A DNA stretch of 21,227 bases from Chromatiales bacterium (GTDB taxonomy: Bacteria > Pseudomonadota > Gammaproteobacteria > Steroidobacterales > GCA-2729495), in NCBI GenBank assembly GCA_030614035.1, contig JAUWKW010000001.1, positions 1 through 21,227 on the forward strand, given 5' to 3'. Under the pieces are notes generated by a model. That model had not been told where the DNA came from and searched no databases. It saw only the letters and a program-made list of their open reading frames with translations. This document shows, one piece after another, positions 1 through 7,852 of the stretch (position 1 is its first letter; each line of letters begins with the position of its first letter). A program made the position numbers and the translations under genes.

Positions 1-1745
1 CGGCGCCGTCGGGCTTGACCTCGAGCGAAATGCGTCGCCTTACAACCGGCTGGCAAAGGATTGCTACAGCGCTGGAACGCAAGGGCTGGTTGATCCAGGA
101 GGAAGGTCCGCCAGAGGAATCCCGCGCGGCGGCACTCGAGCCCGCACCGCGACTGAACGAGGCACAGGCTGCGGCGCTGGACGAAGTACAGGATCAGGGG
201 TTCCGGGCTTACCTGCTTGAAGGCGTTACCGGCAGTGGCAAAACCGAAGTGTACCTGGGCCTGATTCAGCGACAGATTAGCGCGGGTCGCCAAGTGCTGG
301 TGCTGGTACCGGAGATAGGGCTCACGCCACAATTGGTGGATCGCTTCCGTCGTCGGGTCGACGCACCTGTGGTTGTCATGCACTCCGGACTCAGCGATGG
401 GCAGCGTCTCAAAGCCTGGCTGGATTCGTGCCATGGCCATGCAAAGGTAGTGGTCGGAACCCGTTCTGCAGTATTCGCGCCGTTCACCCAACTCGGGATG
501 ATCATCGTCGATGAAGAGCACGACCTCTCTTATAAACAGCAGGAGGGATTCCGTTACTCGGCCCGTGATCTCGCTGTGGTTCGTGCACGGCGAGCGGAAA
601 TTCCCGTAGTGCTTGGATCGGCGACACCGTCTTTTGAGAGCATCGCCAACTCTCTCGCAAAACGCTACATCCGCCTCGAACTGCCGCATCGGGCTGGTAC
701 CGCACGACCGCCGACAATCCGGCTTATCGATCTGCGTGTCCGAGCGATGCACGATGGCCTGACCGAGCCCTTGATCACAGCAATGCAACATCACCTGGAC
801 AGAAATGGCCAGGTGCTTCTGTTTCTCAATCGAAGGGGGTATGCGCCAACGTTGATGTGCCCGGGTTGCGGCCAGGTCATCGAGTGTGCCCGCTGCGACG
901 CGCGTATGGTGCTGCACCGCCAGCGTTCGATTCTCGCCTGCCACCATTGCGGCAGCGAACGTGCCGCTCCGGACCTTTGCCCCGACTGCGATCATTTGCT
1001 GCACCCGGTTGGCCAGGGAACTGAACGCTTAGAAGCCGCATTGGAGCGCCTGTTTCCGGGACAAGCATTGATGCGCATCGATCGCGATACGACACGGCGA
1101 CGAGGGGAAATCCAGCGACGACTCGAGAGCATCAGGTCAGGCGAATCGCGCATACTTCTTGGAACACAGATGTTGACCAAAGGGCATGACTTTCCCGGCG
1201 TCACGCTGGTCGGAATCATCGATGCCGACCATGGATTATTCGGCACTGACTTCAGAAGCAGCGAGCGGCTCGCGCAGACAGTCATTCAGGTGGCGGGACG
1301 GGCCGGCCGCGGGGAACAGGCTGGTGAAGTGTATTTGCAAACGCTTTACCCTGATCATCCGTTGCTCAATACACTTTTGCAGCACGGCTACGGCCGATTC
1401 GCGATAGAAGCGCTCAGGGAACGGGAAAATACAGCTTGGCCGCCCTACACCCATCTCGCGTTACTGCGTGCAGAATGTACCGAGCGTGGTCCGCTGTTCG
1501 ATTTTCTCGACCAGGCCCGGGGCTGCGCGGAGCGCCACGCAAACAGCCACGTTCACATGCTCGGCCCGGCAAGTTCACCGATGGAACGGCGTTCCGGCCG
1601 ATACCGGGCGCAGTTGTTGCTGCAAAGTACGCATCGCAGGGAATTGCAGGTTTTTCTGAAGAATTGGCGCGCCGATTTATCCAATCTGCCCTCCCGCCGA
1701 AAGACACGCTGGTCTCTGGATATCGATCCAGTCGAGCTGTTCTGA
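1..1745 (+). CDS. priA: Primosomal protein N' (replication restart helicase PriA), 5' truncated by window edge
   Basis: PriA is the superfamily 2 DNA helicase that reloads the replisome at stalled forks. The frame is open from base 3 with no stop upstream, so about 580 C-terminal residues are present. The family is usually near 730, so roughly 150 N-terminal residues (3'-end-binding domain and part of the winged helix) lie outside the window. Counting from the TTG at position 15: Walker A GVTGSGKT at 70-77, DEEH box at 166-169, motif III GSATP at 201-205. Eight zinc-binding cysteines lie in four CxxC pairs (282/285, 291/294, 309/312, 322/325). Late helicase motifs follow, including QVAGRAGRG. 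All key residues are intact. The gene ends 51 bases before argS on the same strand, a pairing common in Gammaproteobacteria. The TTG at 15 is not a real start. Confidence 0.97.
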   Translation, partial: APSGLTSSEMRRLTTGWQRIATALERKGWLIQEEGPPEESRAAALEPAPRLNEAQAAALDEVQDQGFRAYLLEGVTGSGKTEVYLGLIQRQISAGRQVLVLVPEIGLTPQLVDRFRRRVDAPVVVMHSGLSDGQRLKAWLDSCHGHAKVVVGTRSAVFAPFTQLGMIIVDEEHDLSYKQQEGFRYSARDLAVVRARRAEIPVVLGSATPSFESIANSLAKRYIRLELPHRAGTARPPTIRLIDLRVRAMHDGLTEPLITAMQHHLDRNGQVLLFLNRRGYAPTLMCPGCGQVIECARCDARMVLHRQRSILACHHCGSERAAPDLCPDCDHLLHPVGQGTERLEAALERLFPGQALMRIDRDTTRRRGEIQRRLESIRSGESRILLGTQMLTKGHDFPGVTLVGIIDADHGLFGTDFRSSERLAQTVIQVAGRAGRGEQAGEVYLQTLYPDHPLLNTLLQHGYGRFAIEALRERENTAWPPYTHLALLRAECTERGPLFDFLDQARGCAERHANSHVHMLGPASSPMERRSGRYRAQLLLQSTHRRELQVFLKNWRADLSNLPSRRKTRWSLDIDPVELF

Positions 1746-1796
1746 AGCCGTTACGATAGGGCAGGTTACATTGCGCCATTTCGCGGACACCCGACA

Positions 1797-3548
1797 TTGA
1801 AATATCAGGTCGTAGAGCTGATCGAGCAGGCGCTTGAAATTCTTGCAGCCGATAACGCCGGCGCGATCGATACAAGCACCGAGACGGAAGTCGAACCTAC
1901 CCGTGATCCTCGGCACGGGCACTACGCCAGCAATATCGCGATGCGCCTCGCAAAGACCCTGGGCCAGCCGCCGCGGCAGGTAGCGCAGTCGATAATTGAG
2001 AGATTACCGGAATCGGAACTGGTGGAGTCGGTCGAGATTGCCGGCCCTGGCTTCATAAATTTTCACCTAAGCAGCGAGGCATTTCATCGTGAACTCGGGG
2101 GTATCATCGACCGCGGCAGCGGTTATGGAAACAGTTCGCTTGGGGCCGGCCATAAAGTCTTACTCGAATACGTTTCGGCGAATCCGACCGGTCCTCTTCA
2201 CGTCGGCCATGGACGCCACGCCGCTTACGGCGACAGCGTTGCGCGAATACTTAAAGCGACCGGCTTTGAGGTCCTGACCGAATATTACGTCAATGACGCC
2301 GGCCGGCAGATGGATATCCTGACTCTCAGTGTATGGCTTCGGATGCTCGAAGACGCTGGCGCAGATATCCCGTTTCCAAGCGGCGCCTATCGTGGTCAGT
2401 ATGTTCGGGACGTTGCGGCTGCCGCGACAGAATCAATTGACCCTTCTTCCACAGCGATTCCGGATGAACTGTTCGTCGACTTACCCAGTGACGAGACTGA
2501 CAGCGACGCGCATCTGGACCAGCTGATCGAGCGTGCCCGCACCGCCCTGGGCGAGACCGCGTTTCTGGCGATTCTCGATACGGCATTGCATTCGATACTG
2601 GCAGACATACGAGAGGATCTTGCGGAGTTCGGGGTCTGTCCGGACGAGTGGTTCTCGGAGCGAAGCCTCGATGACCGTCAGTCGATTCATAAAGCTCTCA
2701 AACTGCTCGAGAAGAGCGGCATGACCTACGAACGCGACGGTGCTGTCTGGTTCCGAGCGACGAATTTCGGCGACGAAAAAGACCGCGTGGTCGTGCGTGA
2801 GAATGGCCGGACGACCTATTTTGCATCGGACATAGCCTATCACCTGCACAAACGCGAGCGCGGCTTCGAGACATTGATCGACGTGCTCGGCGCCGATCAC
2901 CATGGCTATGTGGCCCGGGTCAGGGCCGGCCTCGAGGCAATGGGAGAGCCACGGGACTCATTGGAAGTCCAGTTGGTTCAGTTCGTCGTGCTTTTTAGAG
3001 GCGGTAAGAAAGTACAGATGTCCACGCGATCGGGCGATTTTGTCACCTTGCGCCAGCTTCGTGAAGAAGTTGGTAACGATGCTGCGCGCCTGTTTTTTGT
3101 GTTGCGTTCCAATGCACAGCATCTTGATTTTGACCTCGACCTGGCCAAAGCCCGGTCAAACGAAAACCCCGTGTACTACATACAGTATGCCCACGCGCGG
3201 GTGTGCAGCGTGCTGCGTGAACTTAAGGTTCGTGGGTACGCTTGGGACAGCAACGTCGCACAAAGCAGCCTCGGCCAACTCACCGAGGATCACGAACGGG
3301 CGCTGATACAGCAGCTGACGCGTTTCCCGGAAACTCTTGACGCCGCTGCCCGCCAAAGAGCCCCTCAACACATTGCACATTATATTCGCGAGGTCGCGCA
3401 AAACTTTCATATGTACTACAACGCACATCGTTTTATCGTTGAAGACAATGATCTGCGCAACGCGCGCGTGATGCTTCTTCTGGCAACTCAACAGGTGCTT
3501 CAAAATGGACTGGGTTTGCTGGGCGTCGACGCGCCCGAGTCGATGTGA
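1797..3548 (+). CDS. argS: Arginyl-tRNA synthetase
   Basis: Class I aminoacyl-tRNA synthetase that charges tRNA-Arg with arginine in the cytoplasm; 583 residues, close to the usual length of about 580. Visible in order: N-terminal Arg-tRNA synthetase domain (about 1-90), the HIGH signature as HVGH at 135-138 within SANPTGPLHVGHGR, the KMSKS-equivalent loop as QMSTR at 407-411, and the C-terminal DALR anticodon-binding domain starting near YYIQYAHARV. The start is TTG at 1797: no ATG or GTG lies between the upstream in-frame stop at 1743 and this codon, and the product then begins MKYQVVELIEQAL, as homologues do. The Shine-Dalgarno signal is weak (GGA near 1785). Its stop overlaps the start of the downstream SPOR gene, so priA-argS-SPOR is probably one transcript. 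Confidence 0.97.
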   Translation: MKYQVVELIEQALEILAADNAGAIDTSTETEVEPTRDPRHGHYASNIAMRLAKTLGQPPRQVAQSIIERLPESELVESVEIAGPGFINFHLSSEAFHRELGGIIDRGSGYGNSSLGAGHKVLLEYVSANPTGPLHVGHGRHAAYGDSVARILKATGFEVLTEYYVNDAGRQMDILTLSVWLRMLEDAGADIPFPSGAYRGQYVRDVAAAATESIDPSSTAIPDELFVDLPSDETDSDAHLDQLIERARTALGETAFLAILDTALHSILADIREDLAEFGVCPDEWFSERSLDDRQSIHKALKLLEKSGMTYERDGAVWFRATNFGDEKDRVVVRENGRTTYFASDIAYHLHKRERGFETLIDVLGADHHGYVARVRAGLEAMGEPRDSLEVQLVQFVVLFRGGKKVQMSTRSGDFVTLRQLREEVGNDAARLFFVLRSNAQHLDFDLDLAKARSNENPVYYIQYAHARVCSVLRELKVRGYAWDSNVAQSSLGQLTEDHERALIQQLTRFPETLDAAARQRAPQHIAHYIREVAQNFHMYYNAHRFIVEDNDLRNARVMLLLATQQVLQNGLGLLGVDAPESM

Positions 3549-4132
3549 GCATGGTACAACCCGGGCACAGAAAGGTTAAAAAAAGAACGCGGCAGGCTGG
3601 CCGGAGAAAACAGCAACCGATGCCGGGGTGGGTATGGCTGCTGGCCGGACTTGGCATCGGGCTTCTGGTAGCAGGGGGAATTTATGTTAGCGATCGGCGG
3701 CCGCCAGTAACAGGCGTGGATCGACCGGCGCCGGCAGCAGCCGAAACACAGGATTCCCAGCAACGCACCGTTGGCACGGAACCTGATCCGGCGAGTCGAT
3801 TCAGCTTCTACGAATTGCTGCCGAAGTTCGAAGTGGTCATACCTGAGGAAGACCTCAACGCAGTGCCTGATAACCGCGCTGCTGCGATAATGGTTCCAGG
3901 CGTATACGTTTTACAGGCGGGCTCTTTCTCCAGCTTCACCGACGCCGACCGAATGAAAGCCGAGTTGGCTTTGCTCGGGATCGTCGCGCACATCCAGAAA
4001 GTTACCGTGGATGACAAGACCTATCATAGGGTTCGGGTCGGGCCCGTTGATCAACTGGGCCAATTAAACATGCTGAGAAAACAACTGCGCGACGCCAAAA
4101 TCGAGGCCTTGGTCATACAGGTTGGAGAGTAA
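3545..4132 (+). CDS. SPOR-domain inner-membrane protein (FtsN-like)
   Basis: Small bitopic envelope protein that should bind denuded septal peptidoglycan through a SPOR domain. Visible: a strongly basic cytoplasmic N-terminus (residues 8-24), one transmembrane helix at about 29-47 (WVWLLAGLGIGLLVAGGIYV), a Pro/Ala-rich linker, the sequence FYELLPKFEVVIPEED near 81-96, then a SPOR domain from about 118 to 191 (GVYVLQAGSFSSFTDADRMK onward, with a second half containing RVRVGPV). The start is GTG at 3545 overlapping the argS stop, with a GAG five bases ahead; ATG at 3551 is an equally possible start two codons on. The FYxLLPxxEVxVP segment and the position after argS match the FtsN-like SPOR proteins found next to argS in pseudomonads. 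At 195 residues it is shorter than E. coli FtsN, so I do not assign ftsN. Confidence 0.88.
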   Translation: MSMVQPGHRKVKKRTRQAGRRKQQPMPGWVWLLAGLGIGLLVAGGIYVSDRRPPVTGVDRPAPAAAETQDSQQRTVGTEPDPASRFSFYELLPKFEVVIPEEDLNAVPDNRAAAIMVPGVYVLQAGSFSSFTDADRMKAELALLGIVAHIQKVTVDDKTYHRVRVGPVDQLGQLNMLRKQLRDAKIEALVIQVGE

Positions 4133-4180
4133 CGGCTTCTGTACGATCACATTAAACGGCGTTATGAACGTCACACACCA

Positions 4181-5407
4181 ATGAATCGGCGAGCCACCAG
4201 CGGCGTATTCAACATGCGCCTCGAGATGATGGCTGGCACGGCCCAGACACGGCTACCAGCAGTCACTAGCATCTTGCTTCTGACGATCATCGGCTGTACT
4301 TCACAGGTCAAGCCACCAGTGCTGACGGGCGAGGAGTCAGTTGCCGTGCCTGGGGACGTGCAGCTATCCGAGGATCAGTTTTCCAGGCGAAACGCGCGCA
4401 TCACGATTGCAGGTGTCGGGGATGTCATGCTGGGCACAGATTTCCCCGAGAACCACCTGCCGGATGACGACGGTGTTAGCTTTCTCACTGATGTTGGCCC
4501 GGTACTCCGTGCCGCAGATATCGCATTTGGCAATCTGGAAGGCGTACTTGCCGACGGCGGCGAACCGGAAAAGGAATGCAAGGACCCGACCACATGTTAT
4601 CTGTTTCGCTCACCAACCCGATACGCGGCACACCTTCAGCAAGCCGGATTCACGGTCGTCAGCCTGGCAAACAATCACGCGTTGGATTTTGGTGAACCAG
4701 GCCGGACATCGACAATGCAGGCACTGGACGCGGTCGGAATCCAACACTCGGGAAGGCAGGGTGACATTGCGATGTGGCCCGCCGATGGACTGAATTTCTG
4801 CGTCATTGCATTCTCTCCAACCCGAGGCTCGCATTCACTGCTGGACCTCGAGCCCGCCATCGCTCTAGTGGGCGGCCTTGCTGCGGACCATGACATCCTT
4901 ATTGTGTCGATTCATGGGGGCGCCGAAGGTACGGATGGGGTGGAGCGCATTCCATTCGGCATGGAGTTCGCCTACGGCGAAAAGCGTGGCGATGTTGTCC
5001 AGTTCGCCCGAGCGATGATTGAGGCCGGTGCCGATCTCGTTATCGGCCATGGTCCTCATTTGCCACGCGCAATGGAACTTTATCGCGACAGATTGATTGC
5101 TTACAGCTTGGGCAACTTTGCAACGTACTACGGGATTAGTGTTGCCGGTCCGAAAGGCTACGCGCCAATTCTGCTCGCCACTTTGGACGGCACCGGGAAG
5201 TTTCGAAGCGGCAAGATCGTCTCCGCGATCCAGGTTCGTCCTGGCGGTCCACTCATCGACGCGGAACAGAAAGCCTACGCGATGATAGTCCAACTGACCG
5301 AACTCGATTTCGACGGTGGCGGTCTGTCGTTCACCAATGACGGGCGCTTCTGGCCTGATGATCCGAGAATGTGGTCGCTGGATAATGAGTTGATAGCGAA
5401 CCCGTGA
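4181..5407 (+). CDS. CapA-family (PGA_cap) lipoprotein, predicted metallophosphatase fold
   Basis: Member of the CapA/PgsA family, named for poly-gamma-glutamate capsule synthesis, although most family members have no proven substrate. The N-terminus has a hydrophobic segment ending in a lipobox (TIIGC, Cys39), so the protein is probably an exported lipoprotein. Fold motifs in order: GVGDVMLG (79-86, Asp81), GNLEG (117-121), LANNHALDFG (162-171), SIHGGAEG (243-250), VIGHGPHLPR (287-296) and YSLGNF (308-313). These are the metal- and phosphate-site positions of the calcineurin-like superfamily. No capB, capC or pgsE homologue is in the window, so a capsule role is unproven. Met12 (4214) would give a shorter signal peptide. 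No good Shine-Dalgarno is visible for either start. It overlaps the next gene by 4 bases. Confidence 0.9.
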   Translation: MNRRATSGVFNMRLEMMAGTAQTRLPAVTSILLLTIIGCTSQVKPPVLTGEESVAVPGDVQLSEDQFSRRNARITIAGVGDVMLGTDFPENHLPDDDGVSFLTDVGPVLRAADIAFGNLEGVLADGGEPEKECKDPTTCYLFRSPTRYAAHLQQAGFTVVSLANNHALDFGEPGRTSTMQALDAVGIQHSGRQGDIAMWPADGLNFCVIAFSPTRGSHSLLDLEPAIALVGGLAADHDILIVSIHGGAEGTDGVERIPFGMEFAYGEKRGDVVQFARAMIEAGADLVIGHGPHLPRAMELYRDRLIAYSLGNFATYYGISVAGPKGYAPILLATLDGTGKFRSGKIVSAIQVRPGGPLIDAEQKAYAMIVQLTELDFDGGGLSFTNDGRFWPDDPRMWSLDNELIANP

Positions 5408-6480
5408 ACAGTCGGAAACTATATCGTCCACTTTTCGACAGGTACCCGGGATTACGGGAAAAGTTGCCGCTGATTGCACTGGCGACATTACCGACCCCGA
5501 TCGAGGCACCGCAGCAGCTTGCACGCGAAATTGGCGTGGATAGTCTGCTGCTCAAACGAGATGATTTAAGCGCGCAACTCTACGGCGGCAACAAAGTCAG
5601 AAAGCTCGAATTTCTGTTGGCCGATGCTTTGGCGGGCGATTACACTGCCGTGATGACCTACGGCGGGGCCGGATCGAATCATGCACTGGCGACCGCAATA
5701 TATGCCAAGCAGTCCGGTCTGGATTGCCATGCCATCCTGGCCCGCGAACCGGCAACCGAGTCGGTCGCCAAAAAATTGCTCTATCACCTTGATTTGGGAA
5801 CGCGGCTAGAGTCTGCCGACACGATGCCGGCGATTCGCGCCGCGTCTGAACGCATACTGGCAAGCGACAGCGCCGTCTACGAAATTCCTTTCGGTGGATC
5901 ATCCTGGCGCGGCACCGCCGGGTTCGTCAACGCAGGCCTGGAACTCGCCGGGCAAGTCGCTTCGGGCGAATTGAGCCCACCCGATTTTATCTACCTGGCC
6001 GGCGGCACCCTGGGCACAGCCGCTGGTCTCGCGCTTGGTATCAGGCTATGTCAGCTGCCGACCCGTGTTGTCGTGGTGCAGGTCACGCCCGACACCTATG
6101 CTGCGCCGGATCTGATGGTTCGCCTGCTCAGCGACACCAACACCGAACTGCACCGCCTGGACTCACAGGTCCCGATCCTCGATGAGCCAATGAAACAGAT
6201 CGAAATGCGCAAGGAGTTTCTCGGTGGTGGCTATGCGCAGGCAACAGACGAAGGTCGCGCTGCAATCGAATTGCTGGAGCAAACGCTGGGCATAGCGCTG
6301 GACACTACTTATACCGCGAAAGCGATGGCGGCATTGATCTCCGATGCCCGCGCTGGCCGGCTGAACTCCAAGCAGGTGCTATTCTGGAACACCTACAATT
6401 CCCGGCCGTATCCGGAACACACAGGCGATGGGTCGTGGCGCGACTTACCCAAAGCCTTTCACCGGTATTTCGACTCCTAG
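5404..6480 (+). CDS. PLP-dependent fold-type II enzyme of the ACC deaminase / D-cysteine desulfhydrase family
   Basis: Cytoplasmic pyridoxal-phosphate enzyme of the family that includes 1-aminocyclopropane-1-carboxylate deaminase and D-cysteine desulfhydrase; 358 residues against about 325-340 for the characterised members. Visible: KRDDLSAQLYGGNKVRKLEF, in which Lys64 should form the Schiff base; YGGAGSNHALATA (substrate-carboxylate loop with Ser-Asn); and LAGGTLGTAAGLALG, a glycine-rich phosphate-binding loop. The C-terminal segment reads LFWNTYNSRPY instead of the HTGG-type motif I expect in proven desulfhydrases, so the substrate is uncertain. The GTG start (5404) overlaps the stop of the CapA-type gene as GTGA, with no clear Shine-Dalgarno, which suggests translational coupling. 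The gene is convergent with ntrX, 7 bases away, and no terminator is seen between them. Confidence 0.85.
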   Translation: MNSRKLYRPLFDRYPGLREKLPLIALATLPTPIEAPQQLAREIGVDSLLLKRDDLSAQLYGGNKVRKLEFLLADALAGDYTAVMTYGGAGSNHALATAIYAKQSGLDCHAILAREPATESVAKKLLYHLDLGTRLESADTMPAIRAASERILASDSAVYEIPFGGSSWRGTAGFVNAGLELAGQVASGELSPPDFIYLAGGTLGTAAGLALGIRLCQLPTRVVVVQVTPDTYAAPDLMVRLLSDTNTELHRLDSQVPILDEPMKQIEMRKEFLGGGYAQATDEGRAAIELLEQTLGIALDTTYTAKAMAALISDARAGRLNSKQVLFWNTYNSRPYPEHTGDGSWRDLPKAFHRYFDS

Positions 6481-6487
6481 CCGGGCA

Positions 6488-7852
6488 TCAACTCTGGTCA
6501 ACTGAGCGACGAGAGTCGATTCCCAGCGAACGCAGTTTACGGTACAGATGCGTCCGCTCCATACCGACGCGTTGAGCAAGCTGACCAACTTTTCCGCCGC
6601 AAAGCTCTAGCTGCTGTTTAAGGTAAGCCCGCTCGAAATGTTCGCGCGCCTCACGCAACGGCATTGCCAACAGATCCTGTTTTACCAGCGGTTCATCTTT
6701 CAGCGTGGTGGCCGCTAGTTGCGATTCTAACTCCGCAAGATCTATCTCTTCCGGGCCGCCGGCAACCAGCAGGCGCTGAACCAGGTTCTTGAGTTCGCGC
6801 ATATTTCCCGGCCAAGGATAATTGCGCAGACGATTCTGCGCCGCAACGCTGAACCTCCGGTAACTGAGACCTTGTGTATCAAGCAACGCTTCCGCATATT
6901 GACGCAGTAGTTGCGGGATGTCCTCCCGGTATTCGCGCAACGCTGGAACCCGCAGCTGCAAAACGCCCAGAACAGCAAGCAGATCCGTTCTGACGTCTCC
7001 GTCGCTGTTCTTTCCGTGCGCACCAGGTTGCAGGGACCCAATGACACGTGCGTCGATGGGAATCATTTGATTGCTGCCTGGCCGCGCAATCTCACCGCTT
7101 TCAACGGCACCTAGCAATAATTTCTGCGCGATCGGCCCCATGTTTGGCAGTTCATTGATAAACAGCGTTCCACCGGAAGCCTGCTCCAGCAGTCCGGGCT
7201 CGAATCCGTCTTCGGTGTTAACCCCGAGCAGCCGCTCTGCAGCGACCTGGTTCGCGAGCGATCCGCCAGCGATTGATACAAAGGACGCAGCTGCACGGGA
7301 GCTAAGAGCGTGGATATATTGGGCAAATTCCTTACGGCCGGATCCCGATTCACCCACAATAATGACCGGCGCCAATTGTGATGCAATCTGCCGCGCCTCC
7401 TCCCGCGCTTGCTGAATGGTCGCGCTTTTGCCGATGGGCCCGGAAAATTCGGACAGTAGCGCCCGACCCGCGCGTGGAATGACTTTCTGCGTAAGAGCTT
7501 TTTCTACCGTTCGGAGTAAATTAGCAAGAGATAACGGCTTCTCGATGTAATCTACGGCGCCGAGCCGGGTCGCCTCCACCGCCGTCTCCACGGTCCCATG
7601 GCCGGACATGATGACGACGGGGCAAGCCAGGTCGCCTTCACGCGACCATTGCTTGAGCAGCGTGATGCCGTCGGTATCCGGCATCCAGATGTCCAGCAGT
7701 ACCAGGTCAGGATTTTCGCTTTTGTACGAGACGCTCGCAGACTCGGCATCGGCCGCAGTATGAACCTGGTAACCCTCTTCGGAGAGTATTTCCTTAATCA
7801 ATAAGCGAATATCAGCCTCGTCATCGACCACTAGTATTGATGAATTATTCAT
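6488..7852 (-). CDS. ntrX: NtrX-family response regulator with degenerate AAA+ domain
   Basis: Transcriptional response regulator partnered with the adjacent sensor kinase NtrY; 454 residues. Receiver domain 1-120 has the acidic pocket DDE (10-12), phospho-acceptor Asp54 (LLDIWMPD) and Lys105 (EKP). The central AAA+ region (about 140-365) is recognisable, with the WPGNMRELKN sensor II region, but it lacks the GAFTGA loop needed to contact sigma-54. Its Walker A reads GESGSGRKE (Arg173 where the lysine belongs), Walker B reads FINEL (Asn233 for Asp), and the arginine-finger segment is altered (VRTDLLAVLGV). A Fis-type helix-turn-helix lies at about 400-446 (LREAREHFERAYLK onward, with HLYRKLRSLGI). 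The start overlaps the ntrY stop as ATGA, with a good GAGAGG ribosome site inside ntrY. It likely binds DNA under phosphorylation control without acting as a sigma-54 ATPase. Confidence 0.92.
   Translation of the reverse strand: MNNSSILVVDDEADIRLLIKEILSEEGYQVHTAADAESASVSYKSENPDLVLLDIWMPDTDGITLLKQWSREGDLACPVVIMSGHGTVETAVEATRLGAVDYIEKPLSLANLLRTVEKALTQKVIPRAGRALLSEFSGPIGKSATIQQAREEARQIASQLAPVIIVGESGSGRKEFAQYIHALSSRAAASFVSIAGGSLANQVAAERLLGVNTEDGFEPGLLEQASGGTLFINELPNMGPIAQKLLLGAVESGEIARPGSNQMIPIDARVIGSLQPGAHGKNSDGDVRTDLLAVLGVLQLRVPALREYREDIPQLLRQYAEALLDTQGLSYRRFSVAAQNRLRNYPWPGNMRELKNLVQRLLVAGGPEEIDLAELESQLAATTLKDEPLVKQDLLAMPLREAREHFERAYLKQQLELCGGKVGQLAQRVGMERTHLYRKLRSLGIDSRRSVDQS

Noticed and set aside
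15..17. TTG at position 15 as the start of priA
   Set aside because: The frame is open to the window edge, and family length shows about 150 residues are missing upstream.
4865..5524. 219-residue minus-strand open frame opposite the CapA-type gene and the PLP-enzyme start
   Set aside because: Antisense to a gene with complete family motifs. It has no recognisable domain.
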